DNA of 64,000 bases from assembly GCF_004683905.1 (NCBI RefSeq), contig NZ_CP038438.1, positions 5,704,001 through 5,768,000 of the forward strand, in the 5' to 3' direction. The notes under the pieces were generated by a model. The model made no database searches, was not told the DNA's origin, and saw only the letters and a list, made by a program, of their open reading frames with translations. The translations under genes and the position numbers were made by a program. The DNA comes from Pseudomonas fluorescens. Its GTDB lineage: Bacteria; Pseudomonadota; Gammaproteobacteria; Pseudomonadales; Pseudomonadaceae. This document shows positions 8,476-17,877 of this stretch, one piece after another; position 1 is the stretch's first letter; each line of letters starts with the position of its first letter.

Positions 8476-9615
8476 ATGCCAGCTGCCTTTCCCCCCGATT
8501 CTGTTGGTCTGGTGACGCCGCAAACGGCGCACTTCAGTGAACCTCTGGCTCTGGCCTGTGGCCGTTCGCTGCCTGCCTACGACCTGATCTACGAAACCTA
8601 CGGCACGCTGAACGCGCAAGCGAGCAACGCCGTGCTGATCTGCCACGCCTTGTCTGGTCATCATCACGCTGCCGGCTATCACAGCCCCGACGACCGCAAG
8701 CCCGGTTGGTGGGACAGTTGCATCGGCCCCGGCAAACCGATCGACACCAACAAGTTCTTCGTGGTCAGCCTGAACAATCTGGGCGGCTGCAACGGCTCCA
8801 CCGGCCCGAGCAGTATCAACCCGGAGACCGGCAAGCCGTTCGGAGCCGATTTCCCGGTGCTCACCGTCGAAGACTGGGTGCACAGTCAGGCGCGTCTGGC
8901 CGATCGGCTCGCCATCCGCCAGTTCGCCGCCGTGATCGGCGGCAGCCTCGGCGGCATGCAGGCCTTGCAGTGGACCATCACTTACCCGGATCGCGTGCGC
9001 CACTGCCTGGCCATCGCCTCGGCGCCCAAGCTGTCGGCGCAGAACATCGCCTTCAACGAAGTGGCGCGCCAGGCGATCCTTACCGACCCGGAATTCCACG
9101 GCGGTTCGTTCCAGGAACAAGGGGTGATCCCCAAGCGCGGGCTGATGCTGGCGCGGATGGTCGGGCACATCACCTACCTGTCCGACGACTCGATGGGCGA
9201 GAAATTCGGCCGCGGCCTGAAGAGCGAAAAGCTCAACTACGACTTCCACAGTGTCGAGTTCCAGGTCGAAAGCTACCTGCGCTATCAGGGTGAAGAATTC
9301 TCCGGGCGTTTCGATGCCAACACTTACCTATTGATGACAAAGGCACTGGACTACTTCGATCCGGCGGCGAACTTCGACGATAACCTGGCGAAAACTTTCG
9401 AAAACGCCACCGCCAAGTTCTGCGTGATGTCGTTCACCACCGACTGGCGCTTCTCCCCGGCTCGCTCGCGAGAACTGGTGGACGCACTGATGGCAGCACG
9501 CAAAGACGTCAGCTACCTGGAAATCGACGCGCCACAGGGCCACGACGCCTTCCTGATTCCGATCCCGCGCTATCTGCAGGCGTTCGGCAATTACATGAAC
9601 CGAATTACGGTGTGA
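8476..9615 (+). CDS. metX: Homoserine O-acyltransferase MetX (succinyl-type in Pseudomonas)
   Basis: 379 residues, alpha/beta hydrolase fold. It acylates homoserine as the first dedicated step of methionine synthesis; Pseudomonas members use succinyl-CoA although they are related to acetyltransferases. The nucleophile elbow [12 protein letters not shown] puts the catalytic Ser at about 157; the acid and His come from the C-terminal part (the His is in QGHDAFL). The ATG at 8476 is preceded by GAGAGCAGG. metW follows 7 bp later, a conserved pair. Confidence 0.95.
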   Translation: MPAAFPPDSVGLVTPQTAHFSEPLALACGRSLPAYDLIYETYGTLNAQASNAVLICHALSGHHHAAGYHSPDDRKPGWWDSCIGPGKPIDTNKFFVVSLNNLGGCNGSTGPSSINPETGKPFGADFPVLTVEDWVHSQARLADRLAIRQFAAVIGGSLGGMQALQWTITYPDRVRHCLAIASAPKLSAQNIAFNEVARQAILTDPEFHGGSFQEQGVIPKRGLMLARMVGHITYLSDDSMGEKFGRGLKSEKLNYDFHSVEFQVESYLRYQGEEFSGRFDANTYLLMTKALDYFDPAANFDDNLAKTFENATAKFCVMSFTTDWRFSPARSRELVDALMAARKDVSYLEIDAPQGHDAFLIPIPRYLQAFGNYMNRITV

Positions 9616-9622
9616 ACAAGCC

Positions 9623-10243
9623 ATGAGAGCTGATCTGGAAATCATCCAGGAATGGATCCCCGCCGGCAGCCGCGTGCTCGACCTCGGTTGCGGCGACGGC
9701 GAACTGCTGACCTGGCTGCGCGACAACAAGAACGTCACCGGTTATGGCCTGGAAAACGACGCCGACAACATCGCCGAGTGCGTGGCCAAGGGCATCAACG
9801 TCATCGAGCAGGACCTGGACAAGGGGCTGGGCAACTTCGCCAGCAACAGTTTCGACATCGTCGTCATGACCCAGGCCCTGCAAGCCGTGCACTACCCGGA
9901 CAAGATCCTCGACGAGATGCTGCGGGTCGGTCGTCAGTGCATCATCACCTTCCCCAACTTCGGCCACTGGCGCTGCCGCTGGTATCTGGCAAGCAAGGGC
10001 CGGATGCCGGTCTCCGAGTTTCTGCCGTACACCTGGTACAACACGCCGAACATTCACTTCTGCACCTTCGAAGATTTTGAAGAACTTTGTCGCGAACGTG
10101 ATGCGAAGGTCATTGATCGGCTTGCCGTGGATCAACAGCACCGTCACGGGTGGGCCAGTAAGCTATGGCCTAATCTGTTAGGTGAGATTGGTATCTACCG
10201 CGTCAGCAGCCCGGTGCTTGCAGATCATCGGGTCGCGGTCTGA
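9623..10243 (+). CDS. metW: MetW, SAM-methyltransferase-like methionine biosynthesis protein
   Basis: 206 residues. A class I methyltransferase fold is recognisable from VLDLGCGDGELLTWL (motif I) and a later FDIVVMTQALQAVHYP. MetW is always next to metX and supports or regulates the MetX reaction in pseudomonads and relatives; a methyl transfer reaction has not been shown. It is co-transcribed with metX. Confidence 0.93.
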   Translation: MRADLEIIQEWIPAGSRVLDLGCGDGELLTWLRDNKNVTGYGLENDADNIAECVAKGINVIEQDLDKGLGNFASNSFDIVVMTQALQAVHYPDKILDEMLRVGRQCIITFPNFGHWRCRWYLASKGRMPVSEFLPYTWYNTPNIHFCTFEDFEELCRERDAKVIDRLAVDQQHRHGWASKLWPNLLGEIGIYRVSSPVLADHRVAV

Positions 10244-10269
10244 ACCACGACATTTCGAGGAGAACGATC

Positions 10270-10704
10270 ATGGGTCGCTTGATTACTGTGCTATTGGCCG
10301 CCTGCCTGAGTCTGTCGGCGGTGGCCGCCGATGCCATCAAGGGCGAACGCAAGGAAGTGTTCGGCGACGTTACCGTGCACTACAACACTTTCAACTCGAC
10401 CTTCCTGACACCCGACATCGCCAAAGCAGCCGAGCTGATCCGCAGCAAGAACCAGGGCGTGATCAATGTCTCGGTGATCAAGGACGGCAAACCGCTGATC
10501 GCCAACGTCACCGGCACGGTCAAAGACCTGACCAGCCAGAGCGTGCCGCTGAACTTCCGCCAGGTCACCGAACAGGGCGCGATCTACTACATCGCCCAGT
10601 ACCCGGTGGAGCAGCAGGAAACCCGCACCTTTGAAATCAAGGTGCAGAACGGTAACAAGATCAACACCATCAACTTCAACCAAGAACTCTTTCCCGGCGA
10701 ATGA
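10270..10704 (+). CDS. DUF4426 family exported protein
   Basis: 144 residues. A signal peptide ([20 protein letters not shown]) precedes a small beta-rich domain typical of DUF4426, so it should be periplasmic. Function unknown. It starts 26 bp after metW and overlaps rdgB by 4 bp (ATGA), so it sits in the metXW-rdgB-hemW transcription unit. Confidence 0.85.
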   Translation: MGRLITVLLAACLSLSAVAADAIKGERKEVFGDVTVHYNTFNSTFLTPDIAKAAELIRSKNQGVINVSVIKDGKPLIANVTGTVKDLTSQSVPLNFRQVTEQGAIYYIAQYPVEQQETRTFEIKVQNGNKINTINFNQELFPGE

Positions 10705-11297
10705 TGAACCTCACGCAACTCGTACTGGCCAGCCATAACGCCGGCAAACTCAAGGAACTCCAGGCCATGCTCGGCGATTCGGTGCAACTGCGCTCGATCG
10801 GCGAATGGAGCAAGGTCGAACCGGAAGAAACCGGTCTGTCGTTCGTCGAGAACGCGATCCTCAAGGCGCGCAATGCCGCGCGCATCTCCGGGCTGCCGGC
10901 ACTGGCTGATGACTCGGGTCTGGCGGTGGATTTCCTTGGCGGCGCGCCGGGCATCTACTCGGCGCGCTATGCCGACGGCAAGGGTGATGCGGCGAACAAC
11001 GCCAAACTGCTCGACGCGCTTAAAGACGTGCCGCAAGCCGAGCGCGGTGCGCAGTTCGTCTGCGTGCTGGCACTGGTGCGGCATGCCGATGATCCGCTGC
11101 CGATCCTCTGCGAAGGCCTGTGGCACGGGCGCATCCTGACCGCCGCCAGCGGCGAGCACGGGTTCGGCTACGACCCGCTGTTCTGGGTGCCGGAGCGTGA
11201 CGTGTCCAGCGCCGAACTGAGCCCGGCCGACAAAAACCAGATCAGCCACCGCGCCCGTGCAATGGATCTGCTGCGCCAGCGTCTGGGTTTGAAATGA
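10701..11297 (+). CDS. rdgB: RdgB/HAM1 family XTP/dITP pyrophosphatase
   Basis: 198 residues. It hydrolyses non-canonical purine triphosphates (XTP, dITP, ITP) to monophosphates and so cleans the nucleotide pool. The N-terminal [11 protein letters not shown] motif and the [21 protein letters not shown] motifs are intact, as is the C-terminal SHRARA. Two adjacent ATGs (10701 and 10704) are possible starts; 10701 overlaps the preceding stop. Confidence 0.95.
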   Translation: MMNLTQLVLASHNAGKLKELQAMLGDSVQLRSIGEWSKVEPEETGLSFVENAILKARNAARISGLPALADDSGLAVDFLGGAPGIYSARYADGKGDAANNAKLLDALKDVPQAERGAQFVCVLALVRHADDPLPILCEGLWHGRILTAASGEHGFGYDPLFWVPERDVSSAELSPADKNQISHRARAMDLLRQRLGLK

Positions 11298-12499
11298 CCG
11301 ACAACCCCTCCGCGTCGTCGCTAATCATCGGCGGCGCCGCCTCTTCGCCTCGGGCGCCGCTGCCGACGCTGCCGCCTCTGGCGCTATACATCCACATTCC
11401 GTGGTGTGTGCGCAAATGCCCGTATTGCGACTTCAACTCGCACACCGCCAGCCCGGTGCTGCCGGAACAGGAATACGTCGACGCGTTGCTGGCCGATCTC
11501 GATCAGGACCTGCACGCGGTGTATGGCCGGGAGATCAGCTCGATCTTCTTCGGTGGCGGTACGCCGAGTCTGTTCAGCGCCGAAGCGCTCGGGCGATTGC
11601 TAAAAGGCGTCGAGCAGCGCATCCCGTTTGCGCACGACATCGAGATCACCCTGGAAGCCAATCCCGGCACCTTCGAGCAAGAGAAGTTCGTCGCGTATCG
11701 CAAGCTGGGGATCAATCGCCTGTCGATCGGCATCCAGAGCTTCCAGCAGCAGAAACTCGAAGCCCTCGGCCGTATCCACAACGGCGACGAAGCGGTGCGC
11801 GCGGCAGGTATGGCGCGTCAGGCCGGGTTCGATAACTTCAACCTCGACTTGATGCACGGCCTGCCCGATCAGTCGCTGGACGATGCCTTGAGCGACCTGC
11901 GTCAGGCCATCGAACTGAAACCGACGCACATCTCCTGGTATCAGCTGACACTGGAGCCGAACACGGTGTTCTGGAACCAGCCGCCGGTGCTGCCGGAAGA
12001 CGATACGCTGTGGGACATTCAGGAGGCCGGACAAGCGCTGCTGGCCGCGCACGGTTACGCGCAATACGAAGTCTCGGCCTATGCCCAGCCCGGGCGGCCG
12101 GCGCGGCACAACCTCAATTACTGGAGTTTCGGCGACTTCATCGGCATCGGCGCCGGCGCCCACGGCAAGCTCAGCCATCCGGACGGGCGCATCGTGCGCA
12201 CCTGGAAGACACGCCTGCCAAAGGACTATCTCAACCCAGCCAAGAGTTTCCAGGCCGGCGAGAAAGCCCTGAGCAATGACGAGATGCCGTTCGAGTTCCT
12301 GATGAACGCCCTGCGCCTGACTGCCGGGGTGGAATCACGCCTGTATCCCGAACGCACCGGCCTGCCGCTGGAAAGCCTCGCAGAAGGCCGGGCAGCGGCA
12401 GAACAAAGTGGCCTGTTGCAGGTCGAACCGTCACGTCTGGCGGCCACCGAGCGCGGACAACTGTTTCTCAACGACTTGCTGCAGAAATTTCTGAGCTGA
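11294..12499 (+). CDS. hemW: HemW, radical SAM heme chaperone
   Basis: 401 residues. The radical-SAM cluster motif CxxxCxxC is at Cys38, Cys42 and Cys45 ([14 protein letters not shown]). The C-terminal HemN-like domain is complete and [17 protein letters not shown] is present. These proteins used to be annotated as coproporphyrinogen oxidase; the HemW branch, as here, is a heme-binding chaperone. It has a rather long N-terminal extension of about 28 residues before the barrel. Starts inside the rdgB stop (ATGA). Confidence 0.94.
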   Translation: MTDNPSASSLIIGGAASSPRAPLPTLPPLALYIHIPWCVRKCPYCDFNSHTASPVLPEQEYVDALLADLDQDLHAVYGREISSIFFGGGTPSLFSAEALGRLLKGVEQRIPFAHDIEITLEANPGTFEQEKFVAYRKLGINRLSIGIQSFQQQKLEALGRIHNGDEAVRAAGMARQAGFDNFNLDLMHGLPDQSLDDALSDLRQAIELKPTHISWYQLTLEPNTVFWNQPPVLPEDDTLWDIQEAGQALLAAHGYAQYEVSAYAQPGRPARHNLNYWSFGDFIGIGAGAHGKLSHPDGRIVRTWKTRLPKDYLNPAKSFQAGEKALSNDEMPFEFLMNALRLTAGVESRLYPERTGLPLESLAEGRAAAEQSGLLQVEPSRLAATERGQLFLNDLLQKFLS

Positions 12500-12528
12500 G
12501 CCCTAACGGCCGCCCCAAGGAAAACCGC

Positions 12529-12852
12529 ATGGATTTGATACTTGATCTGCTCGCCACCGTGTCCCGCTGGAGCCGCAGCAACCTCTCGGAAATCGCCCTG
12601 GCGCTGGTGGGCTGCCTGCTGGTGCTGTTCGGCGCCGACTTCAAAGGCTGGGTCGAACAACGCCTGGGTAGCATCGCCGGCGCCTTGCGCGTACCGCTGA
12701 TGGCCCTGCTGTGCGTAATCGGCAGCGGCGCCGCGCTGATCTACGCCACGCCGTGGGTGGTCAAGGGCCTGAGCCAGTTCAACAACTACAGCCTGGCGCC
12801 GGTGCTGCTGGTGGTGCTGGTGCTTATCGGCGTAGTCGCTGACCGCCGCTGA
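12529..12852 (+). CDS. DUF3392 family small membrane protein
   Basis: 107 residues with three hydrophobic segments (about 20-38, 55-75, 85-105) and a short amphipathic N-terminus. The sequence pattern matches the DUF3392 family of gammaproteobacterial inner-membrane proteins of unknown function. It lies 29 bp after hemW and could be in the same transcript. Confidence 0.82.
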   Translation: MDLILDLLATVSRWSRSNLSEIALALVGCLLVLFGADFKGWVEQRLGSIAGALRVPLMALLCVIGSGAALIYATPWVVKGLSQFNNYSLAPVLLVVLVLIGVVADRR

Positions 12853-12873
12853 TTTTCAGCCATCACCAAAAAC

Positions 12874-12969
12874 AACTGTGGGAGCGGGCTTGCTCGCGAA
12901 GGCGTCGTATCAGTCAACATCAACGTTGAATGATTCACCGCTTTCGCGAGCAAGCCCGCTCCCACAGTT
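12874..12969. repeat. REP pair with perfect 27-bp arms
   Basis: The arm at 12874-12900 (contains GTGGGAGCGGGCTTGCTCGC) is exactly complementary to 12943-12969. The central 42 bp include TCAGTCAACATCAACGTTGA, which recurs in several other copies in this window. It ends 22 bp before the kptA start codon. Confidence 0.95.
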
Positions 12970-12991
12970 GATCGCAATGACAGGGAAGTTC

Positions 12992-13540
12992 ATGAGCAAA
13001 AAAATTTTGGACGAGACAAGCAAATTTCTCAGCTTCGTATTGCGCCACGAACCTCAGGCGATCGGTCTGACGCTGGACTCTGAAGGCTGGGCAAATATCG
13101 AAGAACTGATCAACGGTGCTGCGCGTGACGGTCGCAAACTGGATCGCGAACTGATTGAAGCGGTCGTGACAAGTAGCGACAAGAAGCGCTTCTCGATTTC
13201 CGAGGACGGCCAACTGATTCGTGCGGTTCAGGGCCACTCAACGAAAAGCGTGGATCTGCAGTTCGAGCAGAAACCGCCACCGCAAACGCTGTATCACGGC
13301 ACAGCAACGCGCTTTCTTGATTCAATCAAAGAACAGGGTCTGATCCCGGGATCACGCCATCACGTGCACCTTTCCCAAGACATCGGCACCGCTTCGACCG
13401 TCGGGAAGCGCTATGGCACCGTGGTGATTCTGCAAGTCGCCGCACGGCAGATGGAAGAACAGGGCTTCAAGTTCTTTCAGGCCGAAAACGGCGTCTGGCT
13501 GACAGAACAGGTGCCGGCGCGCTTCATCTCTACCCTGTAA
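12992..13540 (+). CDS. kptA: KptA/Tpt1 family RNA 2'-phosphotransferase
   Basis: 182 residues from the ATG at 12992, which follows AGGGA; an in-frame ATG at 12977 is possible. The family moves an internal RNA 2'-phosphate to NAD+ and is essential for tRNA splicing in yeast; its bacterial role is unclear. Visible motifs: LSFVLRHEPQAIGL and GWANIEELI (N-terminal winged-helix), then LYHGTATRF, HHVHLS and VWLTEQVPARFI (NAD-binding part). GC counted by eye over 180 bp is about 53%, below the neighbours. Closely flanked on both sides by REP pairs. Confidence 0.93.
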   Translation: MSKKILDETSKFLSFVLRHEPQAIGLTLDSEGWANIEELINGAARDGRKLDRELIEAVVTSSDKKRFSISEDGQLIRAVQGHSTKSVDLQFEQKPPPQTLYHGTATRFLDSIKEQGLIPGSRHHVHLSQDIGTASTVGKRYGTVVILQVAARQMEEQGFKFFQAENGVWLTEQVPARFISTL

Positions 13541-13561
13541 TTTCTCGAACACCCAAAACAA

Positions 13562-13650
13562 CTGTGGGAACGAGCTTGCTCGCGAAGGCGTAGTGTCAGT
13601 CAACTCAGCGTTGAATGATCCATCGCATTCGCGAGCAAGCTCGCTCCCAC
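13562..13650. repeat. REP pair, GAGCTTGCTCGCGAA variant
   Basis: Inverted arms beginning GTGGGAACGAGCTTGCTCGC and ending GCAAGCTCGCTCCCAC. The central part again contains GTCAGTCAAC and GTTGAATGATC, as in the copy at 12874. It lies between the convergent kptA and trmB. Confidence 0.93.
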
Positions 13651-13669
13651 CGTTTTTATTGCATGTTGC

Positions 13670-14395
13670 TTAAGCGATTTTCTCGAACTTCAGATCCCAC
13701 ACGCCATGCCCAAGACGTTCGCCGCGGCGTTCGAACTTGGTGATCGGGCGCTCGGCCGGGCGCGGTACGCATTTGCCGTCTTCGGCGAGGTTGCGGTAGC
13801 CCGGGGCGACGTTCATCACTTCCAGCATGTACTCGGCGTACGGTTCCCAGTCGGTGGCCATGTGCAGGATGCCGCCGACCTTCAGCTTGCTGCGCACCAG
13901 TTCGGCGAAGGACGCCTGAACGATGCGACGCTTGTGGTGACGGCTCTTGTGCCACGGGTCAGGGAAGAACAGCATCAGGCGATCGAGGCTGTTGTCGGCG
14001 ATGCAGCGGTTGAGCACTTCGATCGCGTCGCAATCGTAGACCCGCAGGTTGGTCAGGCCCTGAGTCAGCACGCCATTGAGCAGCGCGCCAACACCCGGAC
14101 GGTGCACTTCCACACCGATAAAGTCCTGATCCGGTGCCGCCGCGGCCATTTCCAGCAGCGAGTGGCCCATGCCGAAACCGATCTCCAGCGAGCGCGGTGC
14201 CGAACGGCCGAACACCTGATCGTAATCCACCGGCGCGTCGGCCAGCGGCAGCACGTACAGCGGCGCGCCCTGGTCCAGACCCCGTTGCTGGCCTTCGGTC
14301 ATGCGCCCGGCGCGCATCACGAAGCTCTTGATGCGGCGGTGTTGGCGCTCGTCGCCCTCTTCCGTCTGGAGAGGCGTGTCGTTCGATTCAGTCAT
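13670..14395 (-). CDS. trmB: tRNA (guanine-N7-)-methyltransferase
   Basis: 241 residues from the ATG at 14395. It makes m7G46 in tRNA variable loops using SAM. Visible: [16 protein letters not shown] (SAM-binding motif I), [11 protein letters not shown], and [20 protein letters not shown], the family signature with the catalytic Asp. It lies 9 bp after thiG and is in the same direction (thiS-thiG-trmB), a common Pseudomonas arrangement. Confidence 0.96.
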   Translation of the reverse strand: MTESNDTPLQTEEGDERQHRRIKSFVMRAGRMTEGQQRGLDQGAPLYVLPLADAPVDYDQVFGRSAPRSLEIGFGMGHSLLEMAAAAPDQDFIGVEVHRPGVGALLNGVLTQGLTNLRVYDCDAIEVLNRCIADNSLDRLMLFFPDPWHKSRHHKRRIVQASFAELVRSKLKVGGILHMATDWEPYAEYMLEVMNVAPGYRNLAEDGKCVPRPAERPITKFERRGERLGHGVWDLKFEKIA

Positions 14396-14404
14396 CAATG
14401 GCTC

Positions 14405-15199
14405 TTACTTGATCAGACCATCCAGCGGCGAAGAGGCGCTGGCATAGAGTTTTTTCGGCATGCGGCCGGCGAGGTAGGCCAAGCGGCCTGCGACGATCGC
14501 GTGTTGCATGGCTTGGGCCATCATCACCGGTTGCTGAGCATGGGCGATGGCCGAGTTCATCAGCACCGCGTCACAGCCCAGTTCCATGGCGATGGTGGCG
14601 TCGGAGGCGGTACCGACACCAGCATCCACCAGCACCGGAATCTTGGCTTCTTCGAGGATGATCTGCAGGTTGTACGGGTTGCAGATCCCCAGTCCGGAAC
14701 CGATCAGACCGGCCAGCGGCATGACCGCGATGCAGCCGATTTCCGCCAGTTGGCGAGCGATGATCGGGTCATCACTGGTGTAAACCATCACGTCGAAGCC
14801 TTCCTTGACCAGCGTTTCGGCGGCCTTGAGGGTTTCGATCACGTTGGGGAACAGGGTTTTCTGGTCGGCCAGCACTTCCAGCTTCACCAGGTTGTGACCA
14901 TCGAGCAGCTCACGGGCCAGGCGGCAGGTGCGCACGGCCTCGATAGCGTCGTAGCAACCGGCGGTGTTCGGGAGGAAGGTGTAGCGATCGGGCGACAGCA
15001 CTTCGAGCAGGTTCGGCTCGCCTTCGATCTGGCCGAGGTTGGTACGGCGCACGGCGAAGGTGACGATCTCGGCACCCGAGGCTTCGATGGCCTGACGGGT
15101 TTCTTCCATGTCGCGGTACTTGCCGGTACCGACCAGCAAACGCGACTGGTAAGTACGACCGGCCAGAACAAAAGGCTTGTCGCTGCGAACGATGCTCAT
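14405..15199 (-). CDS. thiG: Thiazole synthase
   Basis: 264 residues, TIM barrel. It makes the thiazole phosphate of thiamine from deoxyxylulose phosphate, dehydroglycine and ThiS-thiocarboxylate. The Schiff-base lysine lies in [10 protein letters not shown]; the phosphate-binding [13 protein letters not shown] and [11 protein letters not shown] motifs are present. It lies 59 bp downstream of thiS. Confidence 0.96.
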   Translation of the reverse strand: MSIVRSDKPFVLAGRTYQSRLLVGTGKYRDMEETRQAIEASGAEIVTFAVRRTNLGQIEGEPNLLEVLSPDRYTFLPNTAGCYDAIEAVRTCRLARELLDGHNLVKLEVLADQKTLFPNVIETLKAAETLVKEGFDVMVYTSDDPIIARQLAEIGCIAVMPLAGLIGSGLGICNPYNLQIILEEAKIPVLVDAGVGTASDATIAMELGCDAVLMNSAIAHAQQPVMMAQAMQHAIVAGRLAYLAGRMPKKLYASASSPLDGLIK

Positions 15200-15258
15200 G
15201 GGGAATCCTCTTTAGGGGTGAGGGTCTTGCAGAATTCTGTGCCCTTGCGGGCCGGCGA

Positions 15259-15459
15259 TCAGCCGCCGCCGATGGCGTGCACCACTTCGACGTTGTCGCC
15301 GTCGTTCAGGATGGTGTCGGCATGCTGGCTGCGCGGGACGATATCCAGATTGAGTTCGACTGCCACCCGGCGACCGGTCAGGTCCATACGGGCAATCAGG
15401 GCCGCAACGGTTTCACCGTCGGGCAGTTCAAGGGATTCGCCGTTCAACTGAATGCGCAT
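15259..15459 (-). CDS. thiS: ThiS sulfur carrier protein
   Basis: 66 residues, ubiquitin-like fold, ending in the diagnostic Gly-Gly (HAIGGG) that is adenylated and thiocarboxylated. The ATG at 15459 gives MRIQLNGE; an ATG further upstream would add 16 residues absent from the family. It is the first gene of thiS-thiG-trmB. Confidence 0.95.
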   Translation of the reverse strand: MRIQLNGESLELPDGETVAALIARMDLTGRRVAVELNLDIVPRSQHADTILNDGDNVEVVHAIGGG

Positions 15460-15539
15460 GCGCCTGGCCGCCATCATTTTTAGGGGGTGGCATTCTAGCC
15501 CGATCATGACCTAAAGGTCAGCACCAAGCGTCAAGCGGT

Positions 15540-15911
15540 TTACTGCAGGCGCCAGGCGGCAAGTCCAAGACACAGCCAGCCAACCAGAAACGCCAGACCG
15601 CCGAACGGAGTGATGATGCCGAGCTTGCTGATGCCGGTGGTGGTCAGCACATACAGACTGCCCGAGAACAACAGGATGCCGACGGCGAACGAGATACCAG
15701 CCCAGGTCACCAGCCGCCCCTGAATCTGCGTGGCCAGCAGCGCCACGCCGAACAGTGCCAGGGTGTGCACCAGTTGATAGGTCACGCCGGTGTGGAAAAT
15801 CGCCAGATACTCGGGGGTCAGGCGGCTCTTCAGGCCATGCGCGGCGAAGGCGCCCAGGCCCACACCGGTAAAACCAAAGAAAGCGGCCAGCATCAGAAAG
15901 CCACGCAGCAT
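15540..15911 (-). CDS. DUF423 family membrane protein
   Basis: 123 residues with four hydrophobic segments. The pattern GAFAAHGLKSRLTPEYLAIFHTGVTYQLVHTLAL near the N-terminus and GGLAFLVGWLCLGLAAW at the end are typical of DUF423 (E. coli YgdD type). Function unknown. Divergent from mtgA, 74 bp apart. Confidence 0.9.
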   Translation of the reverse strand: MLRGFLMLAAFFGFTGVGLGAFAAHGLKSRLTPEYLAIFHTGVTYQLVHTLALFGVALLATQIQGRLVTWAGISFAVGILLFSGSLYVLTTTGISKLGIITPFGGLAFLVGWLCLGLAAWRLQ

Positions 15912-15985
15912 GTGGAACTCCAGTCAGACTCGTTCGGCAGGGTCTGTATAATGGCCCGCTCTATCGGTTCGGCCAAGCCATCTCT

Positions 15986-16708
15986 ATGCTGCGTTCACTT
16001 TTGCGTCGTCTCACGAAGGCCCTGCTCTGGTTCGCGGGCGGCAGTGTATTGCTGGTGTTGCTGTTTCGCTTCGTGCCACCGCCGGGCACGGCGCTGATGG
16101 TCGAGCGCAAGATCGAATCCTGGGTCGACGGCGAGCCGATTGACCTGCAGCGCACCTGGAAACCGTGGGACGAGATCTCCGACGATCTCAAGGTCGCGGT
16201 CATGGCCGGCGAAGACCAGAAGTTTCCCGAGCACTGGGGTTTTGACTTCGGCGCGATTCAGGCTGCGCTGGCCCACAACGAACTCGGCGGTTCGATTCGC
16301 GGTGCCAGCACCTTGAGCCAACAAGTGTCGAAGAACCTGTTTCTGTGGTCGGGGCGCAGCTATCTGCGCAAAGGCCTGGAAGCCTGGTTTACCGGACTGA
16401 TCGAGGTGTTGTGGCCCAAGCAGCGGATTCTTGAGGTGTACCTGAACAGCGTCGAGTGGGATGACGGGGTGTTTGGTGCCGAAGCCGCAGCACGTCATCA
16501 CTTTGGTGTGAGCGCCAAGTCACTGTCGCGGCAGCAGGCGAGTTATCTGGCGGCGGTGCTGCCTAACCCGCGCGTGTGGAGCGCCAGCCATCCGACGGCT
16601 TATGTATCGCGCCGGGCCGGGTGGATTCGCCAGCAGATGAGTCAGTTGGGCGGGACCAGCTATCTGCTAGGGCTTGATGATTCGCGTCGGGCGCCTTGGG
16701 CCGAATAA
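15986..16708 (+). CDS. mtgA: Monofunctional peptidoglycan glycosyltransferase
   Basis: 240 residues: an N-terminal transmembrane anchor (about 11-30) and a GT51 domain. The catalytic Glu is in GEDQKFPEHWGFD (about Glu76); RGASTLSQQVSKNLFLW and KQRILEVYLNSVEWDDGVFGAEAAARHHFG are the other family motifs. It polymerises lipid II glycan strands without a transpeptidase domain. It converges with rpoH. Confidence 0.95.
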   Translation: MLRSLLRRLTKALLWFAGGSVLLVLLFRFVPPPGTALMVERKIESWVDGEPIDLQRTWKPWDEISDDLKVAVMAGEDQKFPEHWGFDFGAIQAALAHNELGGSIRGASTLSQQVSKNLFLWSGRSYLRKGLEAWFTGLIEVLWPKQRILEVYLNSVEWDDGVFGAEAAARHHFGVSAKSLSRQQASYLAAVLPNPRVWSASHPTAYVSRRAGWIRQQMSQLGGTSYLLGLDDSRRAPWAE

Positions 16709-16740
16709 CCACATTCAATCATTCAGACACCATCAATCAC

Positions 16741-16830
16741 TGTGGGAGCGGGCTTGCTCGCGAAGGCGGTGGGTCAGCCAGCATTGTCGGTGACTGACAC
16801 GACGCCTTCGCGAGCAAGCCCGCTCCCACA
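16741..16830. repeat. REP pair
   Basis: Inverted arms TGTGGGAGCGGGCTTGCTCG and its complement ending CCCGCTCCCACA, with GTCAGCCAGCATTGTCGGTGACTGAC in the centre forming a smaller palindrome. Lies just upstream of the mtgA/rpoH terminator. Confidence 0.94.
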
Positions 16831-16857
16831 GGGATTTGTGTTGAAACAGAAATAAAA

Positions 16858-16893
16858 ACGCCCCGATCATCGCTGATCGGGGCGTTTTTTGTT
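16858..16893. terminator. Bidirectional rho-independent terminator between mtgA and rpoH
   Basis: A-run, then ACGCCCCGATCA-TCGC-TGATCGGGGCGT, then a T-run. The 12-bp perfect stem with A/T tracts on both sides should stop transcription from both the mtgA and the rpoH side. Confidence 0.92.
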
Positions 16894-16907
16894 TGCCGAG
16901 GCACCGG

Positions 16908-17762
16908 TTATGCGGCGATCGACAATTTGAGCTTGTTCATCGCGCTCTTCTCGAGCTGACGGATCCGCTCGGCCGATACGTTGTACTTCTGCGCCAGGTC
17001 GTGCAGCGTGGCTTTCTCTTCTGCCAGCCAGCGCTGGTAGAGGATGTCGCGGCTACGTTCGTCCAGCACTTCCAGCGCTTCGTGCAGGTTGTGGTTGGAG
17101 TTGTCGCTCCAGTCGGCATCTTCCAGTTGACGCGCCGGGTCGTACCGGTGGTCTTCCAGGTAGTTGGCCGGCGACTGGAAAGCGCTGTCGTCGTCAGCTT
17201 CTGCAGCCGGGTCGAAGGCCATGTCATGGCCAGTCAGGCGACTTTCCATCTCGCGCACTTCACGTGGTTCGACGCCAAGGCTTTCCGCCACACGGTGGAC
17301 TTCCTCATTATTCAGCCACGCCAGACGTTTCTTCTGGCTGCGCAGGTTGAAGAACAGCTTGCGCTGGGCCTTGGTGGTCGCGACCTTCACAATGCGCCAG
17401 TTGCGCAGGATGAACTCGTGAATTTCCGCCTTGATCCAGTGCACGGCGAACGACACCAGACGCACACCCATTTCCGGGTTGAAGCGTTTTACCGCCTTCA
17501 TCAGACCGACGTTGCCTTCCTGGATCAGGTCAGCCTGAGCCAGACCGTAGCCGGAATAGCTACGGGCAATGTGTACGACAAATCGCAGGTGGGCGAGCAC
17601 CATCTGCCGAGCCGCCCCCAAATCCTGCTCATAGTAGAGACTCTCGGCCAGTTCACGCTCCTGCTCCGGCGTCAGCAATGGAATGCTGTTGACGGTGTGC
17701 ACATAGGCTTCCAGGTTCGCACCCGGAACCAACGCGTACGCAGGTTGCAAAGAATTGGTCAT
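16908..17762 (-). CDS. rpoH: RNA polymerase heat-shock sigma factor RpoH (sigma-32)
   Basis: 284 residues from the ATG at 17762, preceded by GGGAGG. Sigma-70 region 2 ([39 protein letters not shown]) and region 4 ([28 protein letters not shown]) are intact, and the RpoH box QRKLFFNLR is present between them. It directs heat-shock gene transcription. Encoded downstream of ftsX as in other gammaproteobacteria, but with its own promoter in the gap. Confidence 0.97.
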   Translation of the reverse strand: MTNSLQPAYALVPGANLEAYVHTVNSIPLLTPEQERELAESLYYEQDLGAARQMVLAHLRFVVHIARSYSGYGLAQADLIQEGNVGLMKAVKRFNPEMGVRLVSFAVHWIKAEIHEFILRNWRIVKVATTKAQRKLFFNLRSQKKRLAWLNNEEVHRVAESLGVEPREVREMESRLTGHDMAFDPAAEADDDSAFQSPANYLEDHRYDPARQLEDADWSDNSNHNLHEALEVLDERSRDILYQRWLAEEKATLHDLAQKYNVSAERIRQLEKSAMNKLKLSIAA

Positions 17763-17789
17763 GCGAAAAAACCTCCCACTTACATACTC

Positions 17790-17803
17790 GTGCCTCTCGG
17801 CAC
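17790..17803 (-). other. Small hairpin in the rpoH 5' leader
   Basis: GTGCC-TCTC-GGCAC, a perfect 5-bp stem with a 4-nt loop, about 28 nt upstream of the rpoH start codon and inside the leader expected from the AlgU-like promoter. Whether it regulates translation is not shown by the sequence. Confidence 0.5.
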
Positions 17804-17811
17804 TGCGAAAA

Positions 17812-17838
17812 ATTGACCGGGAATTCAAGTACAAGTTC
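17812..17838 (-). promoter_or_regulatory. Sigma-E/AlgU-type promoter of rpoH
   Basis: On the minus strand: GAACTT (17838-17833), a 16-bp spacer, then TCAAT (17816-17812). This fits the AlgU/sigma-E consensus GAACTT-N16/17-TCxxA. AlgU control of rpoH is known in P. aeruginosa; this site is my sequence-based assignment. It lies about 50 bp upstream of the rpoH ATG. Confidence 0.78.
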
Positions 17839-17877
17839 CCAAAAAAACCGCAAGGTCAATCACGCGCAAAAAAGATT

